Shown: piece by piece, positions 1 through 9,483 of the stretch
Numbering within the stretch: position 1 is the first letter of the stretch
Layout: every line of letters starts with the position of its first letter
The notes under the pieces: model-generated
What the model was told of the DNA's origin: nothing
The model's input: the letters and a program-made list of their open reading frames with translations, nothing else
Databases searched by the model: none
Made by a program: the position numbers and the translations under genes
Origin: an uncultured Alphaproteobacteria bacterium
Lineage (GTDB): Bacteria > Pseudomonadota > Alphaproteobacteria > UBA6615
NCBI GenBank assembly: GCA_943787445.1
Contig: CALSML010000021.1
Location: 1-64,000, forward strand
Reading direction: 5' to 3'
Length of the DNA stretch: 64,000 nucleotides

Positions 1-2347
1 GACTTGCGCGTAGCGACTTCCAGGTCTCGCGGTTGTAGCGTTTGCCCTGGCAGGCGTCGCATTCGACATAGACATCGGGCAGGAAATGCATCTCGATCTT
101 GATGACGCCGTCACCCTGACAGGCTCTCGCAGCGTCCGCCCTTGACGTTGAACGAGAACCGGCCGGGCTTGTAGCCGCGCGCCTTGGATTCCGGCAGGCC
201 GCGAACCACTCGCGGATCGGCGTGAAGGCGCCGGTATAGGTCGCCGGGTTCGAGCGCGGCGTGCGCCCGATCGGGGACTGGTCGATATCGATGACTTGTC
301 GAGATACTCGAAGCCCTTCGATGGCTGTCATGGGCGCCTGGTGCTCTGCGCGGCCTTGTAGACTGCGCGTGCCACCGCCTTATACAGCGTGTCGATCACC
401 AGGGTGACTTGCCCGCGCCGACACGCCCGTGACGCAGGTGAAGGTGCCCAGCGGAATTTCGCGTCACATCCTTCAGATTGTTGCGCGCGCGCCGATCACC
501 TTGATGGCAGTTTCTGCCGGGCTTGCCGGGCGGCGTTCGGCCGGGACGGGATCTGCTCGACTCCGGTGAGATATTTGCCGGTCAGACTGTTGCCGGCGTG
601 CATGACCTTCTTCGGGCGTGACCATGGCGACAACCTTGCCGCCATGAACACCGGCGCCCGGGCCCATATCGACCAGATAATCGGCCTCCGGATGGCGTCC
701 TCGTCATGCTCGACCACGATCACGGTATTCCCGAGATCGCGCAGATCGCTTGAGGGTTTCCAGCAGCCGGGCATTGTCGCGCTGATGCAGGCCGATGGAT
801 GGCTCATCCAGCACATAGAGAACCCCGGTCAGGCCGGACCCGATCTGCGAGGCCAGACGGATGCGCTGGCTCTCGCCGCCCGACAAGGTGCCGGATCTCG
901 CGACAGGGTCAGGTATTCCAGCCCGACATCGTTCAGGAATCCCAGCCGCTCCTTGATCTCCTTGCAGAATACGCTGGGCGATCTCGTGCTGCTTTCGGTC
1001 GGTGCTTGTCGCAGATCGCGCGAACCAGGCTCCGGCTGGGCGATCGACATCTCGGTACCTGGCGCTGACATGCTTGCCGTTGATCTTCACGCCAGGGCCT
1101 CGCGGCTTCAGCCGCGCGCCGTCGCAGGTCTCCAGCAGGGTGACCTGGATACTTGCCGATGTTCCTCGCGCGCCCAGGCGCTTTCGGTTTCGCGACAGCG
1201 GCGTTCGATGTTCGATCACAGCCTTCGAACGGCTTGCTGGTCTGTAGGTGCGCAGCCCGTCGTCATAGGTCATCGTGATGGTCGGTCTTCGCCCGTACCG
1301 AACAGCACGGTCTTGCGGACCTTCTCCGGCAGTTCGGACCAGGCGTCCGTGGTGACCTTGAAGTGGCGGCCAAGGCCTCGAGCGTCTGCGCGTAGTAGGG
1401 CTCGATGAATTCGCCCAGGGCGCAGATCGCGCCTTGCTCAGGCTTCTGCTTGTCGGGCACCACCAGGTCGGCGTCGAACACGACCTTGGTGCCCAGGCCG
1501 TCACAGGCCGGGCAGGCGCCGAAGGGGTTGTTGAAGGAGAACAGCCGCGGTTCGATCTCCTCGATGGTGAAGCCGGAAACCGGACAGGCGAATTTGGCCG
1601 AGAAGGATCAGTTGTTCACCGCGTCGGTCGGCGTTTTCGGCAAAGGCGATGCCGTCGGCAAGCTCGAGCGCCGTTTCGATGGAATCCGCCAGCCGGGTCT
1701 GCAGATGCCTCGCGCACCACAAGCCGGTCCACCACGACGTCGATGTCATGCTTGTATTTCTTGTCGAGCGCCGGGGCGTCTGCGATCTCGCACATCTCGC
1801 CGTCGATCTTGACCCGCTGGAAGCCGCGTTTCTGCAGATCGGCCAGTTCCTTGCGGTATTCGCCCTTGCGCCCGCGCACGATGGGGGCCAGCAGGAAGAG
1901 CCGCGTGCCTTCGTCCATGGCCATGGATCGCGATCCACCATCTGGCTGACCGTCTGGCTTCGATCGGCAGGCCGGTCGCCGGTGAGTAGGGGATGCCGAC
2001 CCGGGCAAACAGCAGCCGCAGGTAATCGTAGATCTCGGTCACCGTGCCGACCGTCGAGCGGGGATTGCGGCTGGTGGTCTTCTGTTCGATGGAAATGGCC
2101 GGCGAGAGGCCCTCGATCTGAGTCCACATCCGGCTTTCTGCATCAGTTCGAGGAACTGCCGGGCATAGGCCGAGAGGCTCTCGACATAGCGGCGCTGACC
2201 CTCGGCATAGATAGTGTCGAAGGCCAGAGACGACTTGCCCGACCCGGACAGACCGGTGATCACCACCAGGGAATCCCGGGGCAGGGACACATCAACATTC
2301 TTCAAATTGTGTTCGCGGGCGCCACGGACGACGATATTCTTCTGCAT
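1..2347 (-). CDS. uvrA: UvrA, excinuclease ABC subunit A (partial, frameshifted)
   Basis: UvrA is the damage-recognition ATPase of nucleotide excision repair; it works as a dimer that loads UvrB at lesions. The ATG at 2347-2345 opens a typical N-terminus ([18 protein letters not shown]) with Walker [10 protein letters not shown] at residues 32-40. The ABC signature and Walker B ([28 protein letters not shown]) read at about 760-900, and the second zinc finger and its surroundings ([15 protein letters not shown]) at about 30-130. The gene runs off the left edge, so roughly the first 80% of the protein is present. The reading frame changes several times (for example near 2130, 1930-1990, 1480 and 470-1070) through single-base indels. 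Because uvrA is normally intact and the rest of the window also carries indels in essential genes, I infer sequence error rather than gene death. It diverges from ssb across a candidate LexA box. Confidence 0.93.
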
Positions 2348-2455
2348 GAAAGCCTAGAAAGAAGGGGCTAAGGACGAAAATCGCCCGGATATTCAGGTCA
2401 ATAACATGGCCGTATGAGGCGCAAAAGGCCAGTAGATAGCCTTTGCTTAAATTGA

Positions 2456-2470
2456 GAACAAACCGTGAAT
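2456..2470. promoter_or_regulatory. Candidate LexA (SOS) box between uvrA and ssb
   Basis: GAAC at 2456-2459, a 7-nt spacer, then GAAT at 2467-2470. The alphaproteobacterial LexA box is a direct repeat GTTC-N7-GTTC (GAAC-N7-GAAC on the other strand), so this site has one mismatch. It lies about 110 nt upstream of the uvrA start and 150 nt upstream of ssb. uvrA is a classic LexA target. The perfect box in front of imuA in this window supports the motif choice. The assignment is inference from spacing and context. Confidence 0.45.
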
Positions 2471-2616
2471 ATCATGGGGATAACTTCACGTCCAGCATGG
2501 TTGTGAGCCCATGGCCTGCATGCCAGTGTGAGCGTGGATTTGCGCCCCGATTCGCAGATCGTTTGATCGGCTCGGGGGCATGGAGATCGGATCATACGTG
2601 TCAGGAGGCACATCAA

Positions 2617-3099
2617 ATGGCAGGCAGTGTAAACAAGGTCATTCTCGTCGGTAATCTGGGGCGGGACCCGGAAATCCGTTCCATGCAGTCGGGCGACAAG
2701 GTGTGCAACCTGTCTGTCGCCACGTCGGAACGCTGGAAAGACCGAAATTCCGGCGAAATGCAGGAAAAGACTGAATGGCACCGGGTCGTGGTTTTTGACC
2801 AGAAGCTTGCCGAAGTTGCCGAAAAATACCTCAAGAAGGGTGCCAAAGTGTTCCTTGAGGGCCAGTTGCAGACCCGCAAATGGACCGACAATTCCGGTGT
2901 CGAGAAGTACACCACCGAGGTTGTGCTGCAGCGTTTCCGCGGTGAACTGGTGATGCTCGACAGCCGTGGCGGTGGAGATGGCGGGGGCGGGGGATATGAT
3001 CCCGGCCCGACTGATTACGGCAATCCGCAGCCTGCAATGGCCGCAGGCGGCGGCGGCATGAGCGGCGCAGACGATCTGGACGACGAGATCCCGTTCTAG
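2617..3099 (+). CDS. ssb: Single-stranded DNA-binding protein SSB
   Basis: 160-residue SSB, which coats single-stranded DNA in replication, recombination and repair. The start is set by ATG 2617 ([19 protein letters not shown]) with a strong AGGAGG at 2603-2608. Upstream in-frame codons lack SSB similarity. The OB-fold covers about residues 1-110. A glycine-rich linker (around 125-150) follows, and then the conserved acidic tip DDLDDEIPF that recruits partner proteins. The length and layout are typical. It is divergent from uvrA, an arrangement common in proteobacteria, and the shared intergenic region carries a candidate SOS box. Confidence 0.97.
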   Translation: MAGSVNKVILVGNLGRDPEIRSMQSGDKVCNLSVATSERWKDRNSGEMQEKTEWHRVVVFDQKLAEVAEKYLKKGAKVFLEGQLQTRKWTDNSGVEKYTTEVVLQRFRGELVMLDSRGGGDGGGGGYDPGPTDYGNPQPAMAAGGGGMSGADDLDDEIPF

Positions 3100-3112
3100 C
3101 GAGCACGCACCG

Positions 3113-3497
3113 ATGTCCGACGATAATCCGAGTATCATTTCTCACATATCGGTCGGCACGAATGACTTCGCCCCGCGCCACGGCCTTTTATGAAGTGGTG
3201 CTGGCTCACGCCAAACAGTTACCCACAGAGGTCATGACCCTGTTCCTGCAGGATGCAGCCGTAGCGCTCAAAGTCATAGCACCCGATGGCTCGACTTATC
3301 CTCTGAAGTCCAGCGTGCCTGCGGAAAATCGATCCGACCTGTCCGATCCGCCCACGCAACAGTCACCACGCCAAATCGACGAAACAGAACACGTCACACC
3401 CGAGCCTGACCCTGCTGAAACACAGACCAGCCCGATCCTGCCGCCGGAGATCGCCACAGACCCGGATACGGCGCCAACAATCCCGCGCGAAATCTGA
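3113..3497 (+). pseudogene. VOC/glyoxalase-like N-terminus, frameshifted, with unrelated tail
   Basis: From ATG 3113 one frame reads SIISHISVGTNDFA, and the next frame continues RATAFYEVVLA (from about 3170). Joined, these match the first strand and helix of a VOC (glyoxalase/bleomycin-resistance fold) protein, so a single-base indel near 3170 splits them. The remaining sequence, to the TGA ending at 3497, does not look like VOC. It is proline/glutamate/threonine-rich (residues about 60-111 of the second frame) and resembles a disordered linker. The product is therefore either a truncated VOC protein or a hypothetical protein of about 111 aa starting at 3162. It sits 13 nt after ssb. I do not assign a function. 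Confidence 0.4.
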
Positions 3498-3572
3498 ATT
3501 TGTGCCGGTCTGAACCTCATTTCACGCGCAGCAAAAATCGCTATGCGTGATTCCCAAGTCCTCCCTGAACTC

Positions 3573-3606
3573 GCCGGTGCGCATCCACGCATCGGCTTTC
3601 CTTTTT
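3573..3606 (+). terminator. Rho-independent terminator upstream of gyrA
   Basis: Inverted repeat GCCGGTGCG (3573-3581) / CGCATCGGC (3588-3596) with a 6-nt loop and one G-U pair, followed by tttcctttttt-like T-rich sequence to 3606. It would end transcription from the ssb side about 165 nt before gyrA. Confidence 0.65.
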
Positions 3607-3772
3607 GAGGCCTGACGAAGCCCGGAATTCCGGGCAAAAATGGGTTTCTGGACACAGGGGGTTTTCTTGCCCGAATCCCTGTTTTCGCGTAGGTTTTTGC
3701 AATGAAAAACACTCGATTAGGACAAATCGCAGTTAGCTTTAACTGTGCCCCGTACAGCATTGAAATAAAACG

Positions 3773-6621
3773 ATGAGCGATCAAACGACTGATCTGCCAC
3801 CGGACGATTTTGATATCCAGCCGGTGACGATCGAGGACGAAATGCGTTCCTCGTATCTAGATTACGCCATGAGCGTGATTGTTTCCCGTGCGCTGCCGGA
3901 TGTGCGGGACGGCCTCAAACCCGTCCATCGTCGTATCCTTTACTCGATGAAAGAGTCCGGATTTGAGTACAACAGGCCCTATCGAAAATCCGCCCGTATC
4001 GTGGGCGAGGTCATGGGTAAGTACCATCCCCATGGTGACTCCGCGATTTATGACGCGATGGTCCGGATGGCGCAGGACTTCTCCATGCGTCTGGAGCTGG
4101 TCGACGGACAGGGCAATTTCGGCTCCATGGACGGGGATCGTGCCGCGGCCATGCGTTACACCGAAGCACGCATGTCCAAGGCCGCCCATTCGCTGATCGA
4201 GGATATCGACCGGGAAACCGTCGATTTCCAGCCCAACTACGATGAAAGCATTAACTGAGCCGGTGGTTTTGCCGGCGCAGTACCCGAACCTGCTGGTCAA
4301 TGGGGCCGGCGGTATCGCGGTTGGCATGGCGACCAATATCCCCCCCACAACTCTGGGCGAGGTGATCGATGCCTGCTGCTGTATCTGGACAACCCCGATC
4401 TGACGCATCGACAGACATCATGACCGTATGCACGGGCCGGACTTTCCGACCGGCGGTCTGATCCTGGGGACCAGCGGCATATCGCGCGGCTTTCCACACA
4501 GGGCGCGGTTCGGTTGTGATGCGCGCCAGGACGCGTTTGAAGAGGTGCGCGCCAACCGCAACGCGATCATCGTCACCGAATTCCCTATCAGGTGAACAAG
4601 TCCCGGATGATCGAGACGATCGCCGAAGTTGCCAGGAAAAGATCATCGAGGGCATTGCCGATCTGCGCGGACGAAGTCGATCGCCACGGTGTCCGGGTTG
4701 TCATCGAGCTCAAGCGCGATGCCGAGCCGGAAATCGTGCTCAATCAGCTCTTCCGCTACACGCCGCTGCAGACGTCTTTCGGGGTCAACATGCTGGCCCT
4801 GAATGGCGGCCGGCCGGAACTGCTCAACTCAAGGAAATCATCGCGCGCTTTATTGAATTCCGCGAAGAGGTCATCACCCGGCGGACGATCTACGAGCTCG
4901 GCCGCGCCCGTGACCGGGCCCATACGCTGGTGGGGCTGGCGGTTGCGGTCAACAATCTTGATCCGGTGATCGAGCTCATTCGTGCCGCCAAGGACGCTGC
5001 CGAAGCGCGCGAACAGCTTTGCGCGAAACGCTGGCTGGCCGGCGAAATCGCCCCGCTGATCGCGTTGATCGACGAGCCGGGTCGTCTTGTCGATGAAGAT
5101 GGCACCTATCAGCTGTCCGAAGCGCAGGCGAAAGCGATCCTGGAACTGCGTCTGCATCGTCTGACCGGGCTGGAACGCGACAAGATCGCCCAGGACCTGC
5201 AGGACCTGGTCGATCGCATCCGCGAATACCTCGAAATCCTGGAAAGCCGCGAGAAGCTCTATGCCTTGCTCCGGGACGAACTTCTGGCCATGCGCCAGGA
5301 ATTCGCCGATCCGCGACGCTCGGAAATCATCGAAGGTGAATTCGAGCAGGATATCGAGGATCTGATCCAGCGTGAGGACATGGTCGTGACCGTGACCCAC
5401 AATGGTTACATCCAGCGTGTCCCGCTTTCGACCTACCGCGCCCAGAAACGAGGCGGCAAGGGCCGGGCCGGGATGAAGGCGCGCGACGAGGACTTCGTCA
5501 GCTCGGTCTTCGTGCTCAACACCCACACGCCGGTGTTGTTCTTCTCGTCACGCGGCATGGTCTACAAGCAGAAGGTCTACAAGCTGCCCGTGGGCACGCC
5601 CCAGGGGCGCGGCAAGGCACTGGTGAACCTGTTGCCCCTCGAAGAGGGCGAGATCATCACGACCCTGATGCCGTTGCCCGAAAATGAAGCGGATGCGGAG
5701 AACCTGTTCGTCATGTTCGCGACCGCGTCGGGCAATGTGCGTCGGAACAGTCTGGCCGACTTCGTTCAGGTGAAGGCCAATGGCAAGATCGCCATGAAAC
5801 TCGACGAGGGCGACCGTCTGGTCGGTGTGCAGACCTGCGAGGATACGGATCACGTTCTGCTGGCCACCGCAAAAGCCAAATCCATCCGCTTTGAAGCGAC
5901 GGATGTACGCGTGTTTGCCGGTCGTAACTCAACCGGCGTGCGCGGTATTCGGCTCGGCAAGGAAGATGCTGTCATCTCCATGTCGATCCTCAGTCACGCA
6001 GAGTTTTCCGTGGCCGAACGCGAAGCCTATCTGAAACGATCCCGTGCCGAACGGGCCGATCCGGACGAAACCTACGCCGTGGCTGGAAACGACGAGCCGC
6101 TGGCAGAGGGTGAGGAGGCGCCGCTCGAATTGACGGATGAGCGTTACGCAGAGCTTGCCGCACAGGAACAGTTTATCCTGACCGTCACGGCCAATGGCTT
6201 TGGCAAACGCACCTCGGCCTACGAATACCGCATCACCAACCGTGGCGGGCAGGGCGTCGTGAACATCGTTCTGGCTGATGTCGACAACAACGGTGTGGTC
6301 GCATCGTTCCCGGTGGAAAATGACACCGGGCTGGTGATGATGACCGATGGCGGCCAGTTGATCCGCACCGGCGTCGGTGATGTCCGTATTGCCGGGCGCT
6401 CCACACGCGGCGTCACCCTATTCCGGGTTGGCGATGACGAGCGGGTTGTGACCGTCACCCATTTGAGCGACGATGATGACGACGACAGCGACGTAGATGG
6501 TGACGGTGTTCCCGAAGAGGGTGCTGAAGCTGAAGCCACCGAAGACGGTGCAGAGTCCGTGAACGAAGCACCGCAGGACGACAGCGAAGCAGCGCCGGAG
6601 AGTGACAATGGCGAAAACTGA
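3773..6621 (+). CDS. gyrA: DNA gyrase subunit A (internal frameshifts)
   Basis: GyrA is the breakage-reunion subunit of the type II topoisomerase that adds negative supercoils. The start ATG 3773 gives [14 protein letters not shown]. The quinolone region reads [17 protein letters not shown]; Ser90 and Asp94 match E. coli Ser83 and Asp87, the drug-sensitive state. The active-site tyrosine is Tyr129 in [11 protein letters not shown]. The frame breaks at about 4250 and is patched by several indels up to about 4830, where conserved GyrA sequence ([23 protein letters not shown]) hops between frames. From about 4830 to the stop it is open and includes the GyrA-box blade [14 protein letters not shown]. 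The C-terminus is an unusually acidic tail (Asp run at 6466-6490). Frameshifts in an essential gene point to sequence error. It overlaps the downstream coaD. Confidence 0.95.
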
Positions 6622-7138
6622 GCGGGTCGGGGTTTACCCCGGCACCTTTGATCCAACGACCAACGGTCACATGGATGTAATCCGGCGTGGCGCACGGGTT
6701 CTCGACCGATTGGTGGTTGGGGTCGCCGTCAATGCGGGCAAGGGGCCCTTGTTCTCGTTGGATGAACGCGTGGAAATGGTCCGCGATGAAATTGCGGCGA
6801 TCGATGATCCGCGCGTGGGCGTGATCGAGGTTAAGCCCTTCAACTCTTTGCTGATGCATTTCGCGGAAGAGGAAAATGCCCAGTGCATCCTGCGCGGACT
6901 TCGCGCGGTATCGGATTTCGACTACGAATTCCAAATGGCCGGCATGAATGCCCGCCTCAATCCTGACATAGAAATTTTGTTTCTGATGGCCTCGGAGAGC
7001 AATCAGTTCATTGCCTCACGATTGGTGAAGGAAATCGCGGCACTGGGTGGAGATATTTCGAGTTTTGTCTCCGGGGCCGTTGCGGACCGGGTGAATGAAC
7101 GCTACGGACGTCTCGACCAGCTGGCCGCCAACGAATAG
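6608..7138 (+). CDS. coaD: Phosphopantetheine adenylyltransferase CoaD
   Basis: CoaD transfers AMP from ATP to 4'-phosphopantetheine, the fourth step of coenzyme A synthesis. It is a 176-residue nucleotidyltransferase, the usual family length. The nucleotide-binding signature GTFDPTTNGHMD lies at about residues 11-22, with the second signature ISSFVSG near 150. I chose ATG 6608 ([12 protein letters not shown]) over GTG 6602, which would add two residues. The start lies inside the last codons of gyrA (stop 6619-6621), so the two genes are probably translationally coupled. The same gyrA-coaD-cyclophilin order is common in alphaproteobacteria. Confidence 0.96.
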   Translation: MAKTERVGVYPGTFDPTTNGHMDVIRRGARVLDRLVVGVAVNAGKGPLFSLDERVEMVRDEIAAIDDPRVGVIEVKPFNSLLMHFAEEENAQCILRGLRAVSDFDYEFQMAGMNARLNPDIEILFLMASESNQFIASRLVKEIAALGGDISSFVSGAVADRVNERYGRLDQLAANE

Positions 7139-7150
7139 GTACTCGATTAC

Positions 7151-7752
7151 ATGAAACGCCGTTTTTTTCTGTCCGCAGTGACTCTGCTCGCGGCAGCCAT
7201 TTTCACGAGTGTCCGGGCCTTGTTGCGTCCTGGCATGCAATCCGCTACAGCCCAATCCGCCAAACAGGAGCGCGCCTTGGAAAATACTCTCTATCTCGAC
7301 CTCAAGGATGGTCGTGTCACCATCAAGATGCGCCCCGACCTTGCGCCCAACCATGTGGCCCGCATCAAGGAACTCGTGCGCGAAGGCTTCTATGACGGCA
7401 TCGTCTTTCCATCGGGTCATCGATGGCTTCATGGCGCAGACCGGTGATCCGACGGGGACTGGTACCGGCGGGTCCGGCCAGAACCTGGAATGCCGAGTTC
7501 TCTCTGGAGAACCACAAGCGCGGCATTCGTTTCCATGGCGCGTGCGCAGCTTCCCGACAGCGCCGACAGCCAGTTCTTCATCGTGTTTGACGATGCCAGC
7601 TTCCTCGACAACCAGTACACGGTGTGGGGCGAAGTGACCGACGGCATGGATTATGGTCGACAATGATCAAGAAGGGCGCACCGGGCAGCGGTGCCGTCGA
7701 TGATCCGGACAAGATCATCAAGATGCAGATGGCCGCTGACGCCGACAAATAA
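7151..7752 (+). CDS. Peptidyl-prolyl cis-trans isomerase, cyclophilin type (frameshifted)
   Basis: Cyclophilin-type isomerase that speeds proline bond rotation during folding. The N-terminus ([18 protein letters not shown]) is a signal peptide or membrane anchor, suggesting export. The catalytic domain then starts at [18 protein letters not shown], with [17 protein letters not shown]. The frame shifts near 7410, where [21 protein letters not shown] continues. It shifts again near 7490-7540 ([17 protein letters not shown]-like in pieces) and near 7650, ending [13 protein letters not shown] with TAA at 7750-7752. The order of motifs is the normal one, so I infer one gene of about 200 codons with 3-4 indels. 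It starts 12 nt after coaD, probably in one operon. Confidence 0.88.
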
Positions 7753-7833
7753 TTTCAGTTTCAGGCACAAGTGGCGTTGACCCGGCGCGCGCAGATTTCT
7801 AATGTCCGCGCGCATTCCGGCAATGCCGTGAGT

Positions 7834-7909
7834 GGGCACTTAGCTCAGTTGGTAGAGCATTCGACTTTTAATCGAACGGTCGTAGGTTCGAATCCTACAG
7901 TGCCCACCA
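7834..7909 (+). tRNA. tRNA-Lys (anticodon TTT)
   Basis: Full cloverleaf: acceptor GGGCACT/AGTGCCC, D-arm GCTCAGTTGGTAGAGC, anticodon stem TTCGA with loop CTTTTAA (anticodon TTT) and TCGAA, T-arm GTAGG TTCGAAT CCTAC, discriminator A, and an encoded CCA at 7907-7909. 76 nt. Confidence 0.97.
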
Positions 7910-8080
7910 ATTCTCCTGATCCTGAAGCGTTCGCATGCGTTGTCATGTTGGCGCTGATAACGATAAAAAGTAATTATATCAAACGGTTATTGCGTTTACA
8001 GTTCCGGTGGTATACACTGTATCCGTATTTTTTGGTTGGGTCCGCACCTGACATCACGTCGATGAACGGGATGCCTCGCA

Positions 8081-8701
8081 ATGACCAAACTCCGATCTAG
8101 CGAAAAACTGATCTGCGGCTTCAGCTGGCGGCGCAGTGCTGCACCGGTTTCGTTTTGGCGGCGGGCGCGGTCAGGCCCTGCCGCGAGGCCGTCGGCATGA
8201 AGGGTGGCGTGAACCCCTGTCGTGGTCGATGCGACCGCCGGTCTGGGTCGGGACGCCTTCCTGCTCGCATCCCTGGGCGCCGACGGTCACCCTGATCGAA
8301 CGCTCCCCCGTGATGCACCGACTGCTGGCTGCAGGGGATGGCAGCGCGCTCAGAAAGGCTGGTCGGCGATGTGGCAGAGGTCATCGGCCGCATGACCCTG
8401 CTGCATGGCGATGCCAGAGACCTGCTCTTCCACCCTGTCGCCCGAGGTCGTGCTGGTTGATCCAATGCACCCGGCGCGCAAGAAGTCTGCCCTCGTGAAG
8501 AACGAATTGCGCCTGATCCGCGAGATCGTGGGCAGCCGACGAGGATTCCGCCGAACTCATGGCCGTAGCTCTGGCCACAGCCACGCAAGCGGGTGGTGCT
8601 GAAATGGCCCCTGCGGGCAGAGCCGATGCAGGGCATCGGCTCCGCCTTCCCATCAGATCACGGGTAAATCCACGCGCTTTGACGTCTTCATGGTGGGCTG
8701 A
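8081..8701 (+). CDS. rsmJ: RsmJ-like 16S rRNA (guanine-N2) methyltransferase, frameshifted
   Basis: RsmJ methylates a guanine (G1516 in E. coli) of 16S rRNA using S-adenosylmethionine. Recognisable pieces in order, in changing frames, are: VVDATAGLGRDAFLLASLGA (SAM-binding motif I, about 8220-8280), VTLIERSPVMHRLLA (8287-8333), VVLVDPMHPARKKSALVKN (8447-8505, the family DPM-P-KSALVK signature), ELRLIREIVG, then a KRVVLKWPLRAEPMQG-like stretch (about 8590-8640) and TRFDVFMVG before TGA 8699-8701. The ATG at 8081 is a tentative start. At least four indels interrupt the frame. Given the same pattern in gyrA and uvrA I infer an intact gene in the organism, but decay cannot be excluded. Confidence 0.7.
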
Positions 8702-8741
8702 CTTGCCCCGAATTCGTTGGAGTCCTGAGGCGTACTCGGTC

Positions 8742-9125
8742 TCAGGCTCGCCCCGCGGCCTTGGCCCCGTCAGGCTCAGGATTTCGCAGGCCTGATCGAC
8801 CGTGGCTACGTCCTGCCCCCAGCGACTGCAACGATTCTCGACGGCGTGGTCGACCAGCTCGGCGTTCCCCGAGGCGAGCTTGCCGCGCGAGATATACAGA
8901 TTGTCTTCGAGACCAACCCGGCAATGGCCGCCGAGAAGCGTTGCGGACCCGACCATGGGCATCTCGTGTCGCGAGATCCCGAAGGAGGCCCAGACAGCGT
9001 TGTCCGGCAGCAAGGTCGCGCATGAGAGCTCATGGCGGCTGTTGAGGCCGGCGCGCCCCAGGAAATTCCCAGGCAGAGCTGAAACAGCGGGGTGGGGTCG
9101 GCTGATCTCGTTGTTCGCGCACATC
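8742..9125 (-). pseudogene. BKACE (DUF849) family enzyme, C-terminal fragment
   Basis: BKACE enzymes are zinc-dependent beta-keto acid cleavage enzymes that condense a beta-keto acid with acetyl-CoA. On the minus strand from about 9110 down, pieces of the family C-terminus appear: PLFQLCLGISWGAP, LPDNAVWASFGISRHEMPMV, ATLLGGHCRVGLEDN, LYISRGKLASGNAELVDHAV and VATVDQACEILSLTG. They switch frame several times, and the tail ends at a stop at 8742-8744. The N-terminal half with the zinc-binding HxH is absent: sequence to the right (from about 9130) belongs to a different family on the other strand. So this is a truncated remnant or a misjoin, in convergent orientation to the rsmJ-like gene. Confidence 0.65.
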
Positions 9126-9129
9126 TGTG

Positions 9130-9231
9130 CGCAGCCAGGCGGACATGGCCCGCACCCGCAATCTGATCATCGGCTCGACCACCAGCGAGATGGTGCGATC
9201 GTGCAAGATCCCCGTGATTCTCTTCCGCTAG
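9130..9231 (+). pseudogene. Universal stress protein, C-terminal fragment
   Basis: The plus strand reads ADMARTRNLIIGSTTSEMVRS then CKIPVILFR before TAG 9229-9231. This is the typical end of a UspA-family protein: the nucleotide-binding glycine/serine stretch, then the final beta strand PVILFR. Nothing upstream on this strand supplies the rest of the fold, because it is the BKACE fragment in antisense. Only about 33 residues are present. Confidence 0.55.
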
Positions 9232-9483
9232 AGCCTGTGTCTCCGACACAGGCCTGCAACTAAATTTTTGATTTCCTTGACAAATCAGCGCCGCGCGCTC
9301 ATCAGTCCTTTATTGATTGTCCCGCGATTGCGCGAAGCGTTGTTTATTTATGACGCATATCCCGGAAACAATAATCAAGAATCAGCCCGCACCGGCCGCG
9401 CCCGGAACAGGGTTTGTGTCGAGGCCGAGCGGCCGAAACGAAAGAAGTTCCGCTCCGCGATCGACCTACAAGGAATACCATTA

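Noticed and set aside
389-1408. A 339-codon plus-strand frame over uvrA
   Set aside because: The minus strand carries UvrA signature, Walker B and zinc-finger sequence here; the plus frame is a shadow that happens to stay open because of the indels.
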